64,000 bases of DNA from Streptomyces sp. NBC_01750 (GCF_035918095.1 NZ_CP109137.1:3598001-3662000), one strand, 5' to 3'. Numbered from the stretch's first letter, positions 43,048-55,191 are shown. Notes: generated from the sequence alone by a model not told the origin. Numbers and translations: made by a program.

Positions 43048-45594
43048 ATGTTCCGTACCGCCCTGCGCAATGTGCTCGCGCACAAGGCCAGACTGCTGAT
43101 GACCGTACTCGCCGTGATGCTCGGCGTGGCCTTCGTTTCCGGCACCCTGGTATTCACCGACACCCTCGGCAACGCCTACCGCAAGCAGTCGGCCAAGAGC
43201 TACGACAACGTCGCGGTCGCCGTCACCACGTACACCGGCCAGAGCGACGGCAAGAAGAAGGCCGGGATCGACACCAGGACCCTGGAGAAGATCCGGAGTC
43301 TGGACGGGGTCGCCGACGCCACCGGGCGGGTCTCCGGCTTCGCCGGCGTCGCCGACCAGGACGGCAAGCTGATCGGCAACGGCTGGTCCAACACCGGTGC
43401 GAACTTCGCCCCCGGCAAGGACGGCAAGGACGCCCAGTACACCTTCACCGACGGCTCCGGCCCGGTGAAGGACGGTCAGATCGCCCTCGACCAGGACTCC
43501 GCGGCCAAGGGCGAGTACCGGGTCGGGGACACCGTGCGGGTCGCGACCAACGGCCCGGTGAAGGAGTACACCCTCTCCGGTGTCTTCACCACCGAGGACG
43601 GCGGGGTCAACGCCGGCGGCAGCCTCGTCCTCTTCGACACTCCGGTCGCGCAGAAGCTGTACCTGCAGCCCGGCTACTTCAAGGACGTCACCGTCGCCGC
43701 CACGGCCGGAGCCTCCGACCAGAAGATCCTGGACGAGGTCGCGCCGCTGCTGCCCAAGGACGCCGAGGCACAGACCGGCAAGCAGCTCGCCGACGACCAG
43801 GCCAGGATGATCGAGGAAGGACTGTCCAACCTCAACACGATGCTGCTCGCCTTCGCCGCCATCGCACTCTTCGTCGGCGTCTTCCTCATCGCCAACACCT
43901 TCACCATGCTGGTCGCCCAGCGCACCAGGGAGCTGGCGCTGATGCGCGCCGTCGGTGCGTCGCGCCGCCAGGTCAAGCGCTCGGTGATGCTCGAGGCGCT
44001 GGTCGTCGGCGCGCTCGCCTCCGTGATCGGTTTCGTTCTCGGCATCGGGCTGGCGACCGGGCTGCGTTCCGCGATGAGCACCTTCGGTGCGAAGGTGCCC
44101 GCGGGTCCGCTGATCATCTCGCCGACCGCGATCGCCTCCGCCCTCGCGGTCGGTGTGCTGGTCACCGTGCTCGCCGCGTGGCTGCCCGCCCGCCGGGCCG
44201 CGAAGATCCCGCCGGTGGCGGCGATGAGCAGCGTGCACGCGGTGGCGACCACCAAGTCGCTGGTCGTACGGAACTCCATCGGTGGCGCGATCACGCTGCT
44301 CGGCGCGGCCGGCATCCTCGGCGGCGCGGCGGCCGGCAAGGACGGCCGGATGCTCATCGGGGCCGGCGCGTTCCTGGCGATGATCGGCATCATCGTGCTG
44401 ATTCCGCTGCTGTCCCGTCCCGTGATCGCGCTGGCGCGTCCGCTGCTGCACCGTGTGTTCGGGGTGTCCGGCAAGCTGGCCGGCCAGAACGCGGTCCGTA
44501 ATCCGCGCCGTACCGGAGCCACCGCCTCGGCGCTGGCCATCGGCCTGACCCTGGTCACCGGCCTCTCGGTGCTCGGCGTCACGATGGGCCGTGCCGTGGA
44601 CAAGATGACCACGGACAACATCAAGGCCGACTACATGGTGACGATGGCCGGCGGCGGTGCGCTGGACAAGTCGGCGCTGACCGCGCTGGAGAAGGCGAAG
44701 GGCGTCAGCGCGGTCTCCCCGCAGCAGGCCACCTCACTGGAGATCAAGGGCGAATGGCACTCCGCCTCCGCCGTCACTCCGGGCGACGTGGAGAAGGTCT
44801 TCGACCTCAAGACGGTCTCCGGCTCCATGGCCACCCTCGGCAAGGGCCGGATCGCGGTCGCCGAGAAGACCGCGAAGTCCAACGGCTGGAAGACCGGTGA
44901 CTCGCTGGCGGTGAAGTTCGGGAACGACAGTGACGGCGGCAAGGCCGAGACGAAGAACCTGACGGTCGGCGCGGTCTACACCGACAACGAGTTCCTCTCG
45001 CCGGTGCTGCTGTCCACGGACGTCGTCGCTCCGTACGAGGCGAAGCCGTACATCCCCGAGGTCTGGGTGAAGATGGACGGCGGACCGACCGAGGCGAACG
45101 AGCAGGCGCTGGTGAACGCGCTGGGTGACAGCCCGGCGATGAGCATCAAGGACCAGCAGGACATCCGGAACACGTTCGGCGGCTTCATCAACACCGCGCT
45201 GAACATCATGTACGGACTGCTGGCGATGGCCCTGATCATCGCGGTGCTCGGCGTCATCAACACCCTCGCGATGTCCGTCTTCGAGCGTCAGCAGGAGATC
45301 GGCATGCTGCGCGCGATCGGCCTGGACCGCGGCAAGGTCAAGCGGATGATCCGCCTGGAAGCGGTGGTGATCTCGGTCTTCGGCGCGGTGATCGGTGTCG
45401 GGCTCGGGTCCTTCCTGGCCTGGGCGATCGGCGAGACGATCAGGAAGGAGATCCCCGGGTACGCGCTGGTCGTGCCGTGGGACCGGATCGGGATCTTCCT
45501 GCTGCTCGCCGGTGTGGTCGGGGTGCTGGCCGCGCTGTGGCCGGCGCGCAGTGCCGCCAGGCTGAACATGCTCACGGCGATCAAGACCGAGTAA
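43048..45594 (+). CDS. FtsX-like ABC transporter permease (two FtsX units)
   Basis: 848 aa. TM1 (about 20-40) is followed by a large extracytoplasmic MacB-PCD-like domain (about 45-255), then three TM helices with the FtsX signature ELALMRAVGASRRQVKRSVMLEALVVG near 295-320. The pattern then repeats: TM about 480, a second periplasmic domain (about 515-715) and a second FtsX block ending EIGMLRAIGLDRGKVKRMIRLEAVV. Total about ten TM. This duplicated form is common in Actinobacteria. It works with the ATPase just upstream. Substrate is unknown; lipids, peptides or drugs are possible. Confidence 0.93.
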   Translation: MFRTALRNVLAHKARLLMTVLAVMLGVAFVSGTLVFTDTLGNAYRKQSAKSYDNVAVAVTTYTGQSDGKKKAGIDTRTLEKIRSLDGVADATGRVSGFAGVADQDGKLIGNGWSNTGANFAPGKDGKDAQYTFTDGSGPVKDGQIALDQDSAAKGEYRVGDTVRVATNGPVKEYTLSGVFTTEDGGVNAGGSLVLFDTPVAQKLYLQPGYFKDVTVAATAGASDQKILDEVAPLLPKDAEAQTGKQLADDQARMIEEGLSNLNTMLLAFAAIALFVGVFLIANTFTMLVAQRTRELALMRAVGASRRQVKRSVMLEALVVGALASVIGFVLGIGLATGLRSAMSTFGAKVPAGPLIISPTAIASALAVGVLVTVLAAWLPARRAAKIPPVAAMSSVHAVATTKSLVVRNSIGGAITLLGAAGILGGAAAGKDGRMLIGAGAFLAMIGIIVLIPLLSRPVIALARPLLHRVFGVSGKLAGQNAVRNPRRTGATASALAIGLTLVTGLSVLGVTMGRAVDKMTTDNIKADYMVTMAGGGALDKSALTALEKAKGVSAVSPQQATSLEIKGEWHSASAVTPGDVEKVFDLKTVSGSMATLGKGRIAVAEKTAKSNGWKTGDSLAVKFGNDSDGGKAETKNLTVGAVYTDNEFLSPVLLSTDVVAPYEAKPYIPEVWVKMDGGPTEANEQALVNALGDSPAMSIKDQQDIRNTFGGFINTALNIMYGLLAMALIIAVLGVINTLAMSVFERQQEIGMLRAIGLDRGKVKRMIRLEAVVISVFGAVIGVGLGSFLAWAIGETIRKEIPGYALVVPWDRIGIFLLLAGVVGVLAALWPARSAARLNMLTAIKTE

Positions 45595-45607
45595 GTCCGG
45601 TACGCCA

Positions 45608-45647
45608 CAAGGGGCCCCGCGACCTGGGCAGGTCGCGGGGCCCCTTG
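45608..45647. terminator. strong terminator between permease and phospholipase D-like gene
   Basis: A perfect 18-bp stem (CAAGGGGCCCCGCGACCT and its complement) with loop GGGC begins 13 nt after the permease stop. Confidence 0.9.
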
Positions 45648-45670
45648 TGCTCCCGTCCGGATCCCTCGCG

Positions 45671-45730
45671 CCCGGAACACGTGTGTCCTGATCGCGGGCG
45701 CCCGGATCAGGTGTGTCCTGATCGCGGGCG
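45671..45730. repeat. two-copy 30-bp direct repeat
   Basis: Units 45671-45700 and 45701-45730 share all but a few bases at positions 7-10; a partial third copy begins at 45731. The second contains a perfect GATCAGG-tgtgt-CCTGATC hairpin. It lies just downstream of the phospholipase D-like gene and may aid termination. Confidence 0.75.
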
Positions 45731-45752
45731 CCCGGATCGCCGCCCGACGCCG

Positions 45753-46973
45753 TCAGGTGCCGGCGCAGTAGCTCATCAGCTGGTCGTGGTTGGTCTTGAA
45801 CTGGTTGTAGAGCGCCACGTTGTCGATCTTGAGCAGTGTCTCGTCGTTGGAGCGGAGCGCCTGATACGAGTAGTTGTGACTGCCCGTCCAGACCAGCTTC
45901 TTGCCGGCCACCCCGTCGTATGTGCCGCTGACCATCAGGTACTTGGAGTGCAGACCGATCTTGGCGCCCGACGGCGAGTTCTCCCAGCACTCCACGCGCT
46001 TGGTGAGCTTGCCGGAGATGATGCCCTCCACGGTCTTGCCCAGCGAGCCCGGCGTATCCGCCGTTCCCGGGTTCCCGTCGTGTGCAAGGCTCACGGAGCA
46101 GCCGGCGCCCACGAGAGAGACGAGCTTGGTGGCGACCTCCTTGCGGTAGAAGAGGTTGGCCGCCATCCGTACTTCGGTGCCGCCGGCGCAGCCGACCTTG
46201 TCGAGGATCAGCTTGACGGTGTCGGTGGCGGCGTCGCCGTCGAACTGGGTGCCCGCGGTTTCCTTGCGCGGGAAGAAGTACGCCTTGTACGGGCCGCTCG
46301 ACGGGGTCTGGTAGTAGTCGCTCAGACCGCTCGATGTGCCGTACTTGAGCAGGTCGGCGAAGTAGGCCTGATAGATGCCGTAGAGCCCGGAGTCGACGAT
46401 CGTCACCGCGTTGTTGAAGAGCTCGGTGCGCTGGAGGCCGGTCATATTGGCCGAGGCCTGTACGACCACATTGTCCGCGCCTCCCACCCGGGAGAACAGG
46501 AAGATCTTGTTGTGGTTGATCGCGCCGTCGTCGCCGGGCAGCTTCCGGCTGCCGATGCAGCCGCGTCCGGCGGGACAGGCGTAGACCCACGAGGTCTTGG
46601 TGCGGTCGGTGCCCAGTCCGCCGGTGAGCGTGGCGTACTCGTTCCCGTCCGTTGTCAGGGTGGTGTGGTCGAGGATCACCCGGACCGAGACGCCGCGCTG
46701 CTTGGCGGCGACCAGCGCGTCACTGACGACATCGTCGGTGAAGTTGTACATCGACACCGTGATCGAGGTGCCCGACTGGGCGTCATTGATCAGGTTCACG
46801 ATGTGGTCGCGGACCTTGTCCTGTTCGGCGGTGGTACCTGCCGGGTTGTTGAAGGTGGCGGTCGTGGTGACGGCGAGCGCGTCGGTTCCCGCGGAGGCGG
46901 TGGCCGTGGAGAGCGTGGCGGCGGACAGGAGCGCGGCGGTGAGGCCCAGAAGCCATCTCGTGTGGCGGCGCAA
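45753..46973 (-). CDS. secreted phospholipase D-like protein
   Basis: 406 aa from TTG 46973, with AAAGGAAG six bases upstream; ATG 47000 would add nine residues but lacks a ribosome site. The signal peptide ends ATASA. Two HKD-like motifs characterise the PLD superfamily: INHNKIFLFS...NMTG in the first half and GLHSKYLMVS...GSHNYS in the second, together forming one active site with a phosphohistidine intermediate. It probably hydrolyses phospholipids or other phosphodiesters outside the cell. Several Cys suggest disulfides. Confidence 0.88.
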   Translation of the reverse strand: MRRHTRWLLGLTAALLSAATLSTATASAGTDALAVTTTATFNNPAGTTAEQDKVRDHIVNLINDAQSGTSITVSMYNFTDDVVSDALVAAKQRGVSVRVILDHTTLTTDGNEYATLTGGLGTDRTKTSWVYACPAGRGCIGSRKLPGDDGAINHNKIFLFSRVGGADNVVVQASANMTGLQRTELFNNAVTIVDSGLYGIYQAYFADLLKYGTSSGLSDYYQTPSSGPYKAYFFPRKETAGTQFDGDAATDTVKLILDKVGCAGGTEVRMAANLFYRKEVATKLVSLVGAGCSVSLAHDGNPGTADTPGSLGKTVEGIISGKLTKRVECWENSPSGAKIGLHSKYLMVSGTYDGVAGKKLVWTGSHNYSYQALRSNDETLLKIDNVALYNQFKTNHDQLMSYCAGT

Positions 46974-47157
46974 GTGGCTCTTCCTTTCATTATTACGCAT
47001 ACATGACAAATCAGACAGCGGGGTGCGCCCGTGCGCACACAAAAGAAGGCGGGGGCGCGGGGCCTTTCGGCCTCAGCGCCCCCGCCCCGATCTCCGAGCC
47101 TGAAGGGTCGAACGTATCAACCTCGCCCTGGTGAAGGGCAGTTGACCCCCGGTCGGC

Positions 47158-48459
47158 TCACCCGGTCCCGTTCCATTCGCGCGTACGCAGCGGCAGCCGG
47201 GAGTTGCCGCTCTCCGGCGTCCTCACGGCCAGGATCTGGTTGACCCCGATCCTGTTGCGCTCGAAGGAGATCGCGCAGGCGGCCATATAGAGCCGCCAGA
47301 CACGGGCGCGGCCAGGAGTGCTCAGCCGCACCGCCTTGCGCCAGTTGGCCTCCAGGCCGGCAACCCAGTGGCGCAGCGTGAGCGCGTAGTGCTCGCGGAT
47401 CGACTCGACGTCGCGGACCTCGAAGCCGGCTTCCTCGAGCGTGCCCACGGTACGGCCGAGCGGGGCCAGCTCGCCGTCCGGGAAAACGTACCGGTCGATG
47501 AACTCGTCCACCTGGTAGGTGGATTCGTCCCTCTCGGGACGGCGGGCGATCTGATGGTTGAGCAGTCGGCCGCCGGGCTTGAGGAGCGAGAAGAGCTGCT
47601 CGGCGTACTCGTGGTAGCGGACCTCACCGACGTGTTCGGCCATACCGATGGAGGAAATGGCGTCGTACGGACCGTCCCTGACGTCCCGGTAGTCCTGAAC
47701 CCGGATCTCGATCCGGTCGGTGAGGCCCTCTTCGGCGATGCGCTTGCGGGCGAAGGCGGCCTGCTCATGGGAGAGGGTGACGCCGATTGCCTGGACGCCG
47801 TACTCGCGGGCGGCATGGATCGCCATGGCACCCCAGCCGCAGCCGACGTCGAGGAGCCGGTCCCCCTCCTTCAGGGCGAGCTTGCGGCAGATGAGGTCGA
47901 GCTTGTCGCGCTGAGCGTCTTCGAGACGGCTGTCCTCGTGCTCCCAGTACGCACACGAGTAGACCATCGACGGCCCGAGCATCAGCGCGTAGAAGTCGTT
48001 GCCGACGTCGTAGTGGTGGCTGATGGCCTGCTTGTCACGGCGCTTGGTGTGCAGCGGCCCCACGCGCCGCCGGACTTCCTCGGCGGGCGGGGGCGGCGGC
48101 GGCAGCGTCCCGCCGATCTTCAGCAGCCCGCGGGCGGCGGCGCGCAGCCGCGGGTCGCGGAGGGCGTGGACCCGGTCCTTGGTCTCGCCGCCGCGCTCCC
48201 ACAGGACCCCTGCGAGCAGGTCGAGCGCGGTGTACAGATCGCCGTCCACATCAATCTCCCCGGCCACCCAGGCCCGGGCCAGCCCCAGCTCTCCCGGCCG
48301 CCACAACAGCCGGCGCAGCGCACGCCGGTGCCGGATGACGAGAACGGGAGTGCCTGGCGGCCCGGACTCGCTGCCGTCCCAGGCCCGGATGCGGACCGGT
48401 AGCGGGTCGCCGAGCAACTCCTCGGCAAGAGTGGTCAGCCGCAGCGCGGCGTCGGCCAT
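47158..48459 (-). CDS. cyclopropane-fatty-acyl-phospholipid synthase family methyltransferase
   Basis: 433 aa from ATG 48459, with GGAGGTG seven bases upstream. An N-terminal lipid-binding region (1-125, with a Pro-rich PPPPPPAEEV hinge) precedes the SAM domain: HYDVGNDFYALMLGPSMVYSCAYW, LLDVGCGWGAMAIHAA (motif I), GVTLSHEQAAFA, SSIGMAEHVG, and late YMAACAISFERNRIGVNQ. CFA synthases add a methylene bridge to unsaturated acyl chains of membrane lipids. A relative that methylates fatty acids cannot be excluded. Confidence 0.92.
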   Translation of the reverse strand: MADAALRLTTLAEELLGDPLPVRIRAWDGSESGPPGTPVLVIRHRRALRRLLWRPGELGLARAWVAGEIDVDGDLYTALDLLAGVLWERGGETKDRVHALRDPRLRAAARGLLKIGGTLPPPPPPAEEVRRRVGPLHTKRRDKQAISHHYDVGNDFYALMLGPSMVYSCAYWEHEDSRLEDAQRDKLDLICRKLALKEGDRLLDVGCGWGAMAIHAAREYGVQAIGVTLSHEQAAFARKRIAEEGLTDRIEIRVQDYRDVRDGPYDAISSIGMAEHVGEVRYHEYAEQLFSLLKPGGRLLNHQIARRPERDESTYQVDEFIDRYVFPDGELAPLGRTVGTLEEAGFEVRDVESIREHYALTLRHWVAGLEANWRKAVRLSTPGRARVWRLYMAACAISFERNRIGVNQILAVRTPESGNSRLPLRTREWNGTG

Positions 48460-48668
48460 GGCGCACACCTCCGTGACGGTGGATCCCAGAAATGCTGCGC
48501 ACCACGCCCCGAAGCTGCGCGGTGCACTCCAGAGAACAATCCGACCACCCTGCGCGCTTCCCGACATCACGCAATGCCCGAGCAAATCACCTGCATGCCA
48601 CACATACCCGTCCGGACGACGGGCCGGCTGCCTGAGGCCCTCCGCAACGGAGAGGTGTACCGCGCACG

Positions 48669-48712
48669 CCGAAGGGGCCGCCCGCACCACGGATGGCGGG
48701 CGACCCCTTCGG
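48669..48712 (-). terminator. terminator after ndh
   Basis: CCGAAGGGG-cc-GCCCGC paired with GCGGGC-ga-CCCCTTCGG, 21 nt after the ndh stop; loop ACCACGGATG. Confidence 0.8.
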
Positions 48713-48732
48713 GGCAGGACGTGTTGCTGCGG

Positions 48733-50130
48733 CTAGGAGGCCTTGGCCTTCTCGGCTTCCGCCTTCTGCACTTCCGGCTTCGGTACGGCCGCCGGTGCCG
48801 GCTTCGCAGCCTCGTAGAACTCCTCGCGCGGCGTCTCCATCGCGCCGAGGGAGACGACCTCACGCTTGAGGAACATCGCAAGCGTCCAGTCGGCGAAGAC
48901 GCGGATCTTGCGGTTCCAGGTCGGCATCGCCATGCCGTGGTAGCCACGGTGCATGTACCAGGCGAGCCGGCCCTTGAGCTTGATCTTCACCTTGCCCATG
49001 ACGATCATCGCGACGCCCTTGTGCAGGCCGAGACCGGCCACCGCACCCTTGTTGGCGTGGCTGTACTCCTTCTGCGGGAAGCCCCGCATACCGGAGATGA
49101 CGTTGTCGCCGAGGAGCCGCGCCTGACGCAGCGCGTGCTGCGCGTTCGGCGGGCACCAGGCGTTCTCCACGCCGGCCTTGCGGGCCGCGAGGTCCGGGAC
49201 CTGGGCGTTGTCGCCGGCGGCCCAGACGTAGTCGGTGCCCTGGACCTGCAGCGTCGTCGTGGTGTCGACGTGGCCGCGGGGTCCCAGCGGCAGGCCGTAG
49301 CGGACCAGCGCCGGGTTCGGCTTCACACCGGCGGTCCACACGATGGTGCTGGAGTCGACCTCGAGGCCGTTCTTCAGCACCACGTGGCCGTCCACGCAGG
49401 AGTCCATCGACGTCGACAGGTAGATCTCGATGCCGCGGCCCTCGAGGTGCTCCTTGCCGTACTTGCCCAGCTTCGGGCCCACCTCGGGAAGGATCTTGTC
49501 GGCCGCGTCGACCAGGATGAAGCGCATGTCCTCGCGCTTGACGTTCGTGTAGTACTTGGCCGCGTCGCGCGCCAGGTCCTCCACCTCGCCGATGGTCTCG
49601 GCGCCGGCGAAGCCACCGCCCACGAAGACGAAGGTGAGCGCCTTGCGGCGAACGTCCTCATCGGTCGTCGAGTCGGCCTTGTCGAGCTGCTCGAGAACGT
49701 GGTTGCGCAGGCCGATGGCCTCCTCGATGCCCTTCATACCGATGCCCTGCTCGGCGAGGCCGGGGATCGGGAAGGTGCGGGAGACCGCGCCGAGCGCGAC
49801 GATCAGGTAGTCGAAGGGCAGCTCGTACGCCTCGCCGACGAGCGGCGAGATCGTGGCGACCTTGCGGTCCTGATCGATGGTGGTAACCCGACCGGTGAGC
49901 ACCTCGGCCTTGGGCAGGACGCGTCGCAGCGGTACGACGACGTGCCTCGGCGAGATGCTGCCGGCGGCGGCTTCGGGGAGGAAGGGCTGGTACGTCATGT
50001 ACGAGCGCGGATCCACGACCGTGACGGTCGCTTCCGCGTAACGCATCTTCTTCAGAATGCGTCGAGCTGCGTACAGGCCTACGTACCCACCGCCTACAAC
50101 GAGGATCCTGGGACGCTCCGTGGTGCTCAT
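48733..50130 (-). CDS. ndh: type II NADH dehydrogenase
   Basis: 465 aa from ATG 50130. It is a non-proton-pumping NADH:quinone oxidoreductase on the inner membrane face. FAD-binding ILVVGGGYVGLYAARRI at the N-terminus, SYMTYQPFLPEAAAG, NAD-binding FVFVGGGFAGAETIGEVEDL near 175, the DYVWAAGDNAQVPD FAD motif near 300, and a C-terminal amphipathic membrane-docking region (about 375-430). An acidic/Lys/Ala-rich tail ends the protein. It is transcribed alone, with a terminator following. Confidence 0.94.
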   Translation of the reverse strand: MSTTERPRILVVGGGYVGLYAARRILKKMRYAEATVTVVDPRSYMTYQPFLPEAAAGSISPRHVVVPLRRVLPKAEVLTGRVTTIDQDRKVATISPLVGEAYELPFDYLIVALGAVSRTFPIPGLAEQGIGMKGIEEAIGLRNHVLEQLDKADSTTDEDVRRKALTFVFVGGGFAGAETIGEVEDLARDAAKYYTNVKREDMRFILVDAADKILPEVGPKLGKYGKEHLEGRGIEIYLSTSMDSCVDGHVVLKNGLEVDSSTIVWTAGVKPNPALVRYGLPLGPRGHVDTTTTLQVQGTDYVWAAGDNAQVPDLAARKAGVENAWCPPNAQHALRQARLLGDNVISGMRGFPQKEYSHANKGAVAGLGLHKGVAMIVMGKVKIKLKGRLAWYMHRGYHGMAMPTWNRKIRVFADWTLAMFLKREVVSLGAMETPREEFYEAAKPAPAAVPKPEVQKAEAEKAKAS

Positions 50131-50488
50131 GCCATCGAGTATCCACCCCCCTTGGAGGGGGTGCTCGTGAGCCCCTTCACAAGGTCTCGGCATACCTCTG
50201 CTACACTGCCCCGCCCACGTGACCGAGGTCATGGCGCCGGAGGGGGACCACGGTGTAAAGGCAAACATTGTTCGCCCCTCGTGAGCTGGCCCCTAAGGGG
50301 CCTTCCGGGGGTGGACCACTGCCCTGGTTCACTCCCCCGCGACACTCCTGGTTCTGTCCGGAATGCGCGTGCTCGGGGCCGCCGGGCGAGCCGCGGAGGG
50401 CTTTCGACCCCCCACGGCCCCCAACATGGCCCAATTCCTTGTGAAGAACTTCACGAAGTTCGTCGCGCCGCAGTCGAAAGACCGGTCT
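50131..50488. other. intergenic region with a hairpin
   Basis: 358 bp between ppx and ndh, with no gene. GGCCCC-TAA-GGGGCC (50288-50302) is a perfect short hairpin that may end ppx transcription. The ndh promoter should lie between it and 50131; an AT-richer patch is at 50180-50275. Confidence 0.5.
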
Positions 50489-51403
50489 CTAGGCGACGGA
50501 CCAGGCGATCCCGTCGAGGATGTCGTGCTCGCTGACGACCACTTCGCGCGCGCCGATCCGCTCCATGATCTCCCTCAGTACCAGCGCTCCGGCGCCGATG
50601 ACATCCACCCGGCCCGGGTGCATGACCCGGTACGCGGCGCGCTGTTCATGAGTGGACTCCAGCAGCGTGTCGCTGATCCTGACCACCTGCTCGTACGGGA
50701 TCCGGGCGTGGTGGATCTTCGCCGAGTCGTACGAGTCGAGGCCGAGCGCGATCCCCGCGACCGTCGTCACCGATCCGGCGAGACCGACCAGGGTGCGCGC
50801 CTCGCGGAGCGGGACGGTCTCCTCCGCCACGTCGAGCGCGGCCCGGATGTCCGAGCGGATCGCGGCGATCTCGCCGGCCGTCGGCGGATCGTTGTGGATG
50901 TGCCGCTCCGTCAGCCGTACGCAGCCGATGTCGACCGACCGCGCGGCCAGCACGCGCTCCTCGCCGACGACGAACTCGGTCGAGCCGCCCCCGATGTCCA
51001 CGACCAGACGCTCCTCGTGGCCGGGCAGGCCCCCGGTGGCACCGGTGAAGGAGAACTCCGCCTCCTGATCGCCGGTGATCACCTCGGGCTCGACGCCGAG
51101 GATGTCGAGGACGCCGCGGACGAACTCGTCACGGTTCTCGGCATCACGCGAGGCGGAGGTGGCCACGAAGCGGAGCTTCTCGGCACCGTGCTCCTTGATG
51201 ACGGCGGCGTACTCGCGGCAGGCGGCGAAGGTCCGCTCCAGCGCCTCGGGCGCGAGCCGTCCGGTGCGGTCCACGCCCTGGCCCAGCCGGACAATGATCA
51301 TCCGCCGGTCCAGGTCGACCAGCTCGCCCGTCTCCCGGTCCGCGTCGGCGACGAGGAGGCGGATGGAGTTCGTACCGCAGTCGATGGCGGCGACCCGGGT
51401 CAC
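50489..51403 (-). CDS. ppx: Ppx/GppA phosphatase family protein (exopolyphosphatase)
   Basis: 304 aa, GTG overlapping the DUF501 stop (GTGA). The actin-like ATPase fold is seen in AAIDCGTNSIRLLVAD (phosphate 1), VDIGGGSTEFVVG (phosphate 2) and GLAGSVTTVAGIALGL. This short two-domain form without HD domain is the usual actinobacterial Ppx. It removes terminal phosphates from polyphosphate or hydrolyses pppGpp. It is third in the operon divIC - DUF501 - ppx. Confidence 0.93.
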   Translation of the reverse strand: MTRVAAIDCGTNSIRLLVADADRETGELVDLDRRMIIVRLGQGVDRTGRLAPEALERTFAACREYAAVIKEHGAEKLRFVATSASRDAENRDEFVRGVLDILGVEPEVITGDQEAEFSFTGATGGLPGHEERLVVDIGGGSTEFVVGEERVLAARSVDIGCVRLTERHIHNDPPTAGEIAAIRSDIRAALDVAEETVPLREARTLVGLAGSVTTVAGIALGLDSYDSAKIHHARIPYEQVVRISDTLLESTHEQRAAYRVMHPGRVDVIGAGALVLREIMERIGAREVVVSEHDILDGIAWSVA

Positions 51404-51993
51404 TCCTTGTCCCCTTCTTCACCGGACGCGACGTCCCCGTCTTCACCGGACGCGACCTCTTCCCCGGGCGCGACCTCTCCGCAAGGCGCGACACAGGGGC
51501 CCTTGCGCCACCACTCGGGGAGCAGGGCGATCGCCTCGTCGCCCAGCGGGTTGACCCCGGGGCCGGCCGCGAGCGAGTGGGCGACCAGCACGTGCAGGCA
51601 CTTCACCCGGTCGGGCATGCCGCCCGCGCTGGGGAAGCCCTGCAGCACGTCGATGGCGTCGCGGCGCGCGATGTAGTCCTCGTGGGCGGCGCGGTATGCG
51701 GCAGCCAGCTCCGGGTCGGTCGCGAGACGGTCGGTCATCTCCTTCATGACGCCGTTCGCCTCGAGCGTGCCGATCGCCGACGCGGCCCGCGGGCAGGTCA
51801 GGTAGTACAGCGTCGGGAACGGTGTGCCGTCCGGGAGCCGCGGAGCGGTCTCGACGACATCCGGCTGTCCGCACGGGCAGCGGTGCGCGATCGTGCGCAG
51901 ACCGCGCGGCGGACGGCCGAGCTGCTCCTTGAACGCGGCGATGTCCGCGTCGGTCGGCGGAGTGGGGTCGGTGGTGGGAGGGGGCGTTTCCAT
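51400..51993 (-). CDS. DUF501 domain-containing protein
   Basis: 197 aa. The conserved DUF501 core (about 15-160) includes LGRPPRGLRTIAHRCPCGQPDVVET, FPTLYYLTCPRA, EANGVMKEM and FPSAGGMPDRVKCLHVLVAHSLA. The C-terminal 30 residues are acidic and repeated (VASGEDGD, VASGEEGD) and come from a 24-bp imperfect tandem repeat at about 51416-51480. The domain always travels with divIC and ppx in Actinobacteria. Function is unknown; the conserved Cys residues suggest metal binding. Confidence 0.93.
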   Translation of the reverse strand: METPPPTTDPTPPTDADIAAFKEQLGRPPRGLRTIAHRCPCGQPDVVETAPRLPDGTPFPTLYYLTCPRAASAIGTLEANGVMKEMTDRLATDPELAAAYRAAHEDYIARRDAIDVLQGFPSAGGMPDRVKCLHVLVAHSLAAGPGVNPLGDEAIALLPEWWRKGPCVAPCGEVAPGEEVASGEDGDVASGEEGDKE

Positions 51994-52018
51994 GCCTGCC
52001 TTGGTTCTACTTGACTGC

Positions 52019-52492
52019 TTACTTGCGGTCGGCGTTGTCGACGCCGTCCCAGACGTTCGAGTACCAGGGGCGGTCCGCCGCCCCTTCGTCGGTACGGCGG
52101 CGCTCGGCGGCCTCCGGGTCGACCACCGTGTACCCAGTCTCTCCCGGAAGCACGAAGTGCAGGTGCTCGCGGGCCAGCCGCTCGACGTACCTGTCGTCCT
52201 GGAGGCGCGCCTTCTCGTCCCTGAGCCGCTCGACCTGCTGCTTGGCGTCGCCCATCCGGCGCTTCTGGTCGGCGATGTCGGCGCGCTGGGAGACGTACTG
52301 ACGCATCGGGTACGCGAGCGCTACGACCAGCGAGCAGATCACCAGGGTCAGAAACGCCGCCCGGCCGGTGAGCCGGGAGCGGCGGTCCTGCCGGCGGTTC
52401 TGGGAACGGTAGACGCGAGCCGCGGTCTGCTCGCCGAGCACCCGCAGCCTGGTCGCGGTGGAGAACCGGTCCTGGTCCCCTTTGCGTGCCAT
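52019..52492 (-). CDS. divIC: septum formation initiator, DivIC/FtsB family
   Basis: 157 aa. A basic cytoplasmic N-terminus (1-45), one TM helix (about 46-66, AFLTLVICSLVVALAYP) and a leucine-zipper-like coiled coil outside (about 68-105, ADIADQKRRMGDAKQQVERLRDEKARLQDDRYVERLAREHL) match this family. It links FtsL and FtsQ in the division complex. It lies between eno and DUF501, the conserved order of the genus. Confidence 0.92.
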   Translation of the reverse strand: MARKGDQDRFSTATRLRVLGEQTAARVYRSQNRRQDRRSRLTGRAAFLTLVICSLVVALAYPMRQYVSQRADIADQKRRMGDAKQQVERLRDEKARLQDDRYVERLAREHLHFVLPGETGYTVVDPEAAERRRTDEGAADRPWYSNVWDGVDNADRK

Positions 52493-52631
52493 GGTCTCGC
52501 CTCCCCTTTACGCGCATACGTCCCCGGACACGGTACGGGACCGCGACCGGGGACGCTTGGCTTCACTACGCCTTTGCGACCCATTCACTTCTCTGGATGC
52601 ACAGGGCGAACGGCAGGGCCTCAGCCGGTGA

Positions 52632-54185
<1,554 letters not shown>

Positions 54186-54199
54186 TCAGGACCCGGGGG

Positions 54200-55112
<913 letters not shown>

Positions 55113-55157
55113 TCAGTGGTGCCCGCGGTGGCGAGCGGTTCCGACCGTAGACACAGC

Positions 55158-55191
55158 TCTCCCCGATGTTCAAAGACGAACATCGGGGAGA
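55158..55191. terminator. perfect 14-bp inverted repeat upstream of the riboswitch
   Basis: TCTCCCCGATGTTC (55158-55171), AAAGAC loop, GAACATCGGGGAGA (55178-55191). It lies 146 nt downstream of the second Rpf gene and about 50 nt before the riboswitch. It could terminate the former, or act as an operator or an early leader hairpin of the latter. Confidence 0.6.
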
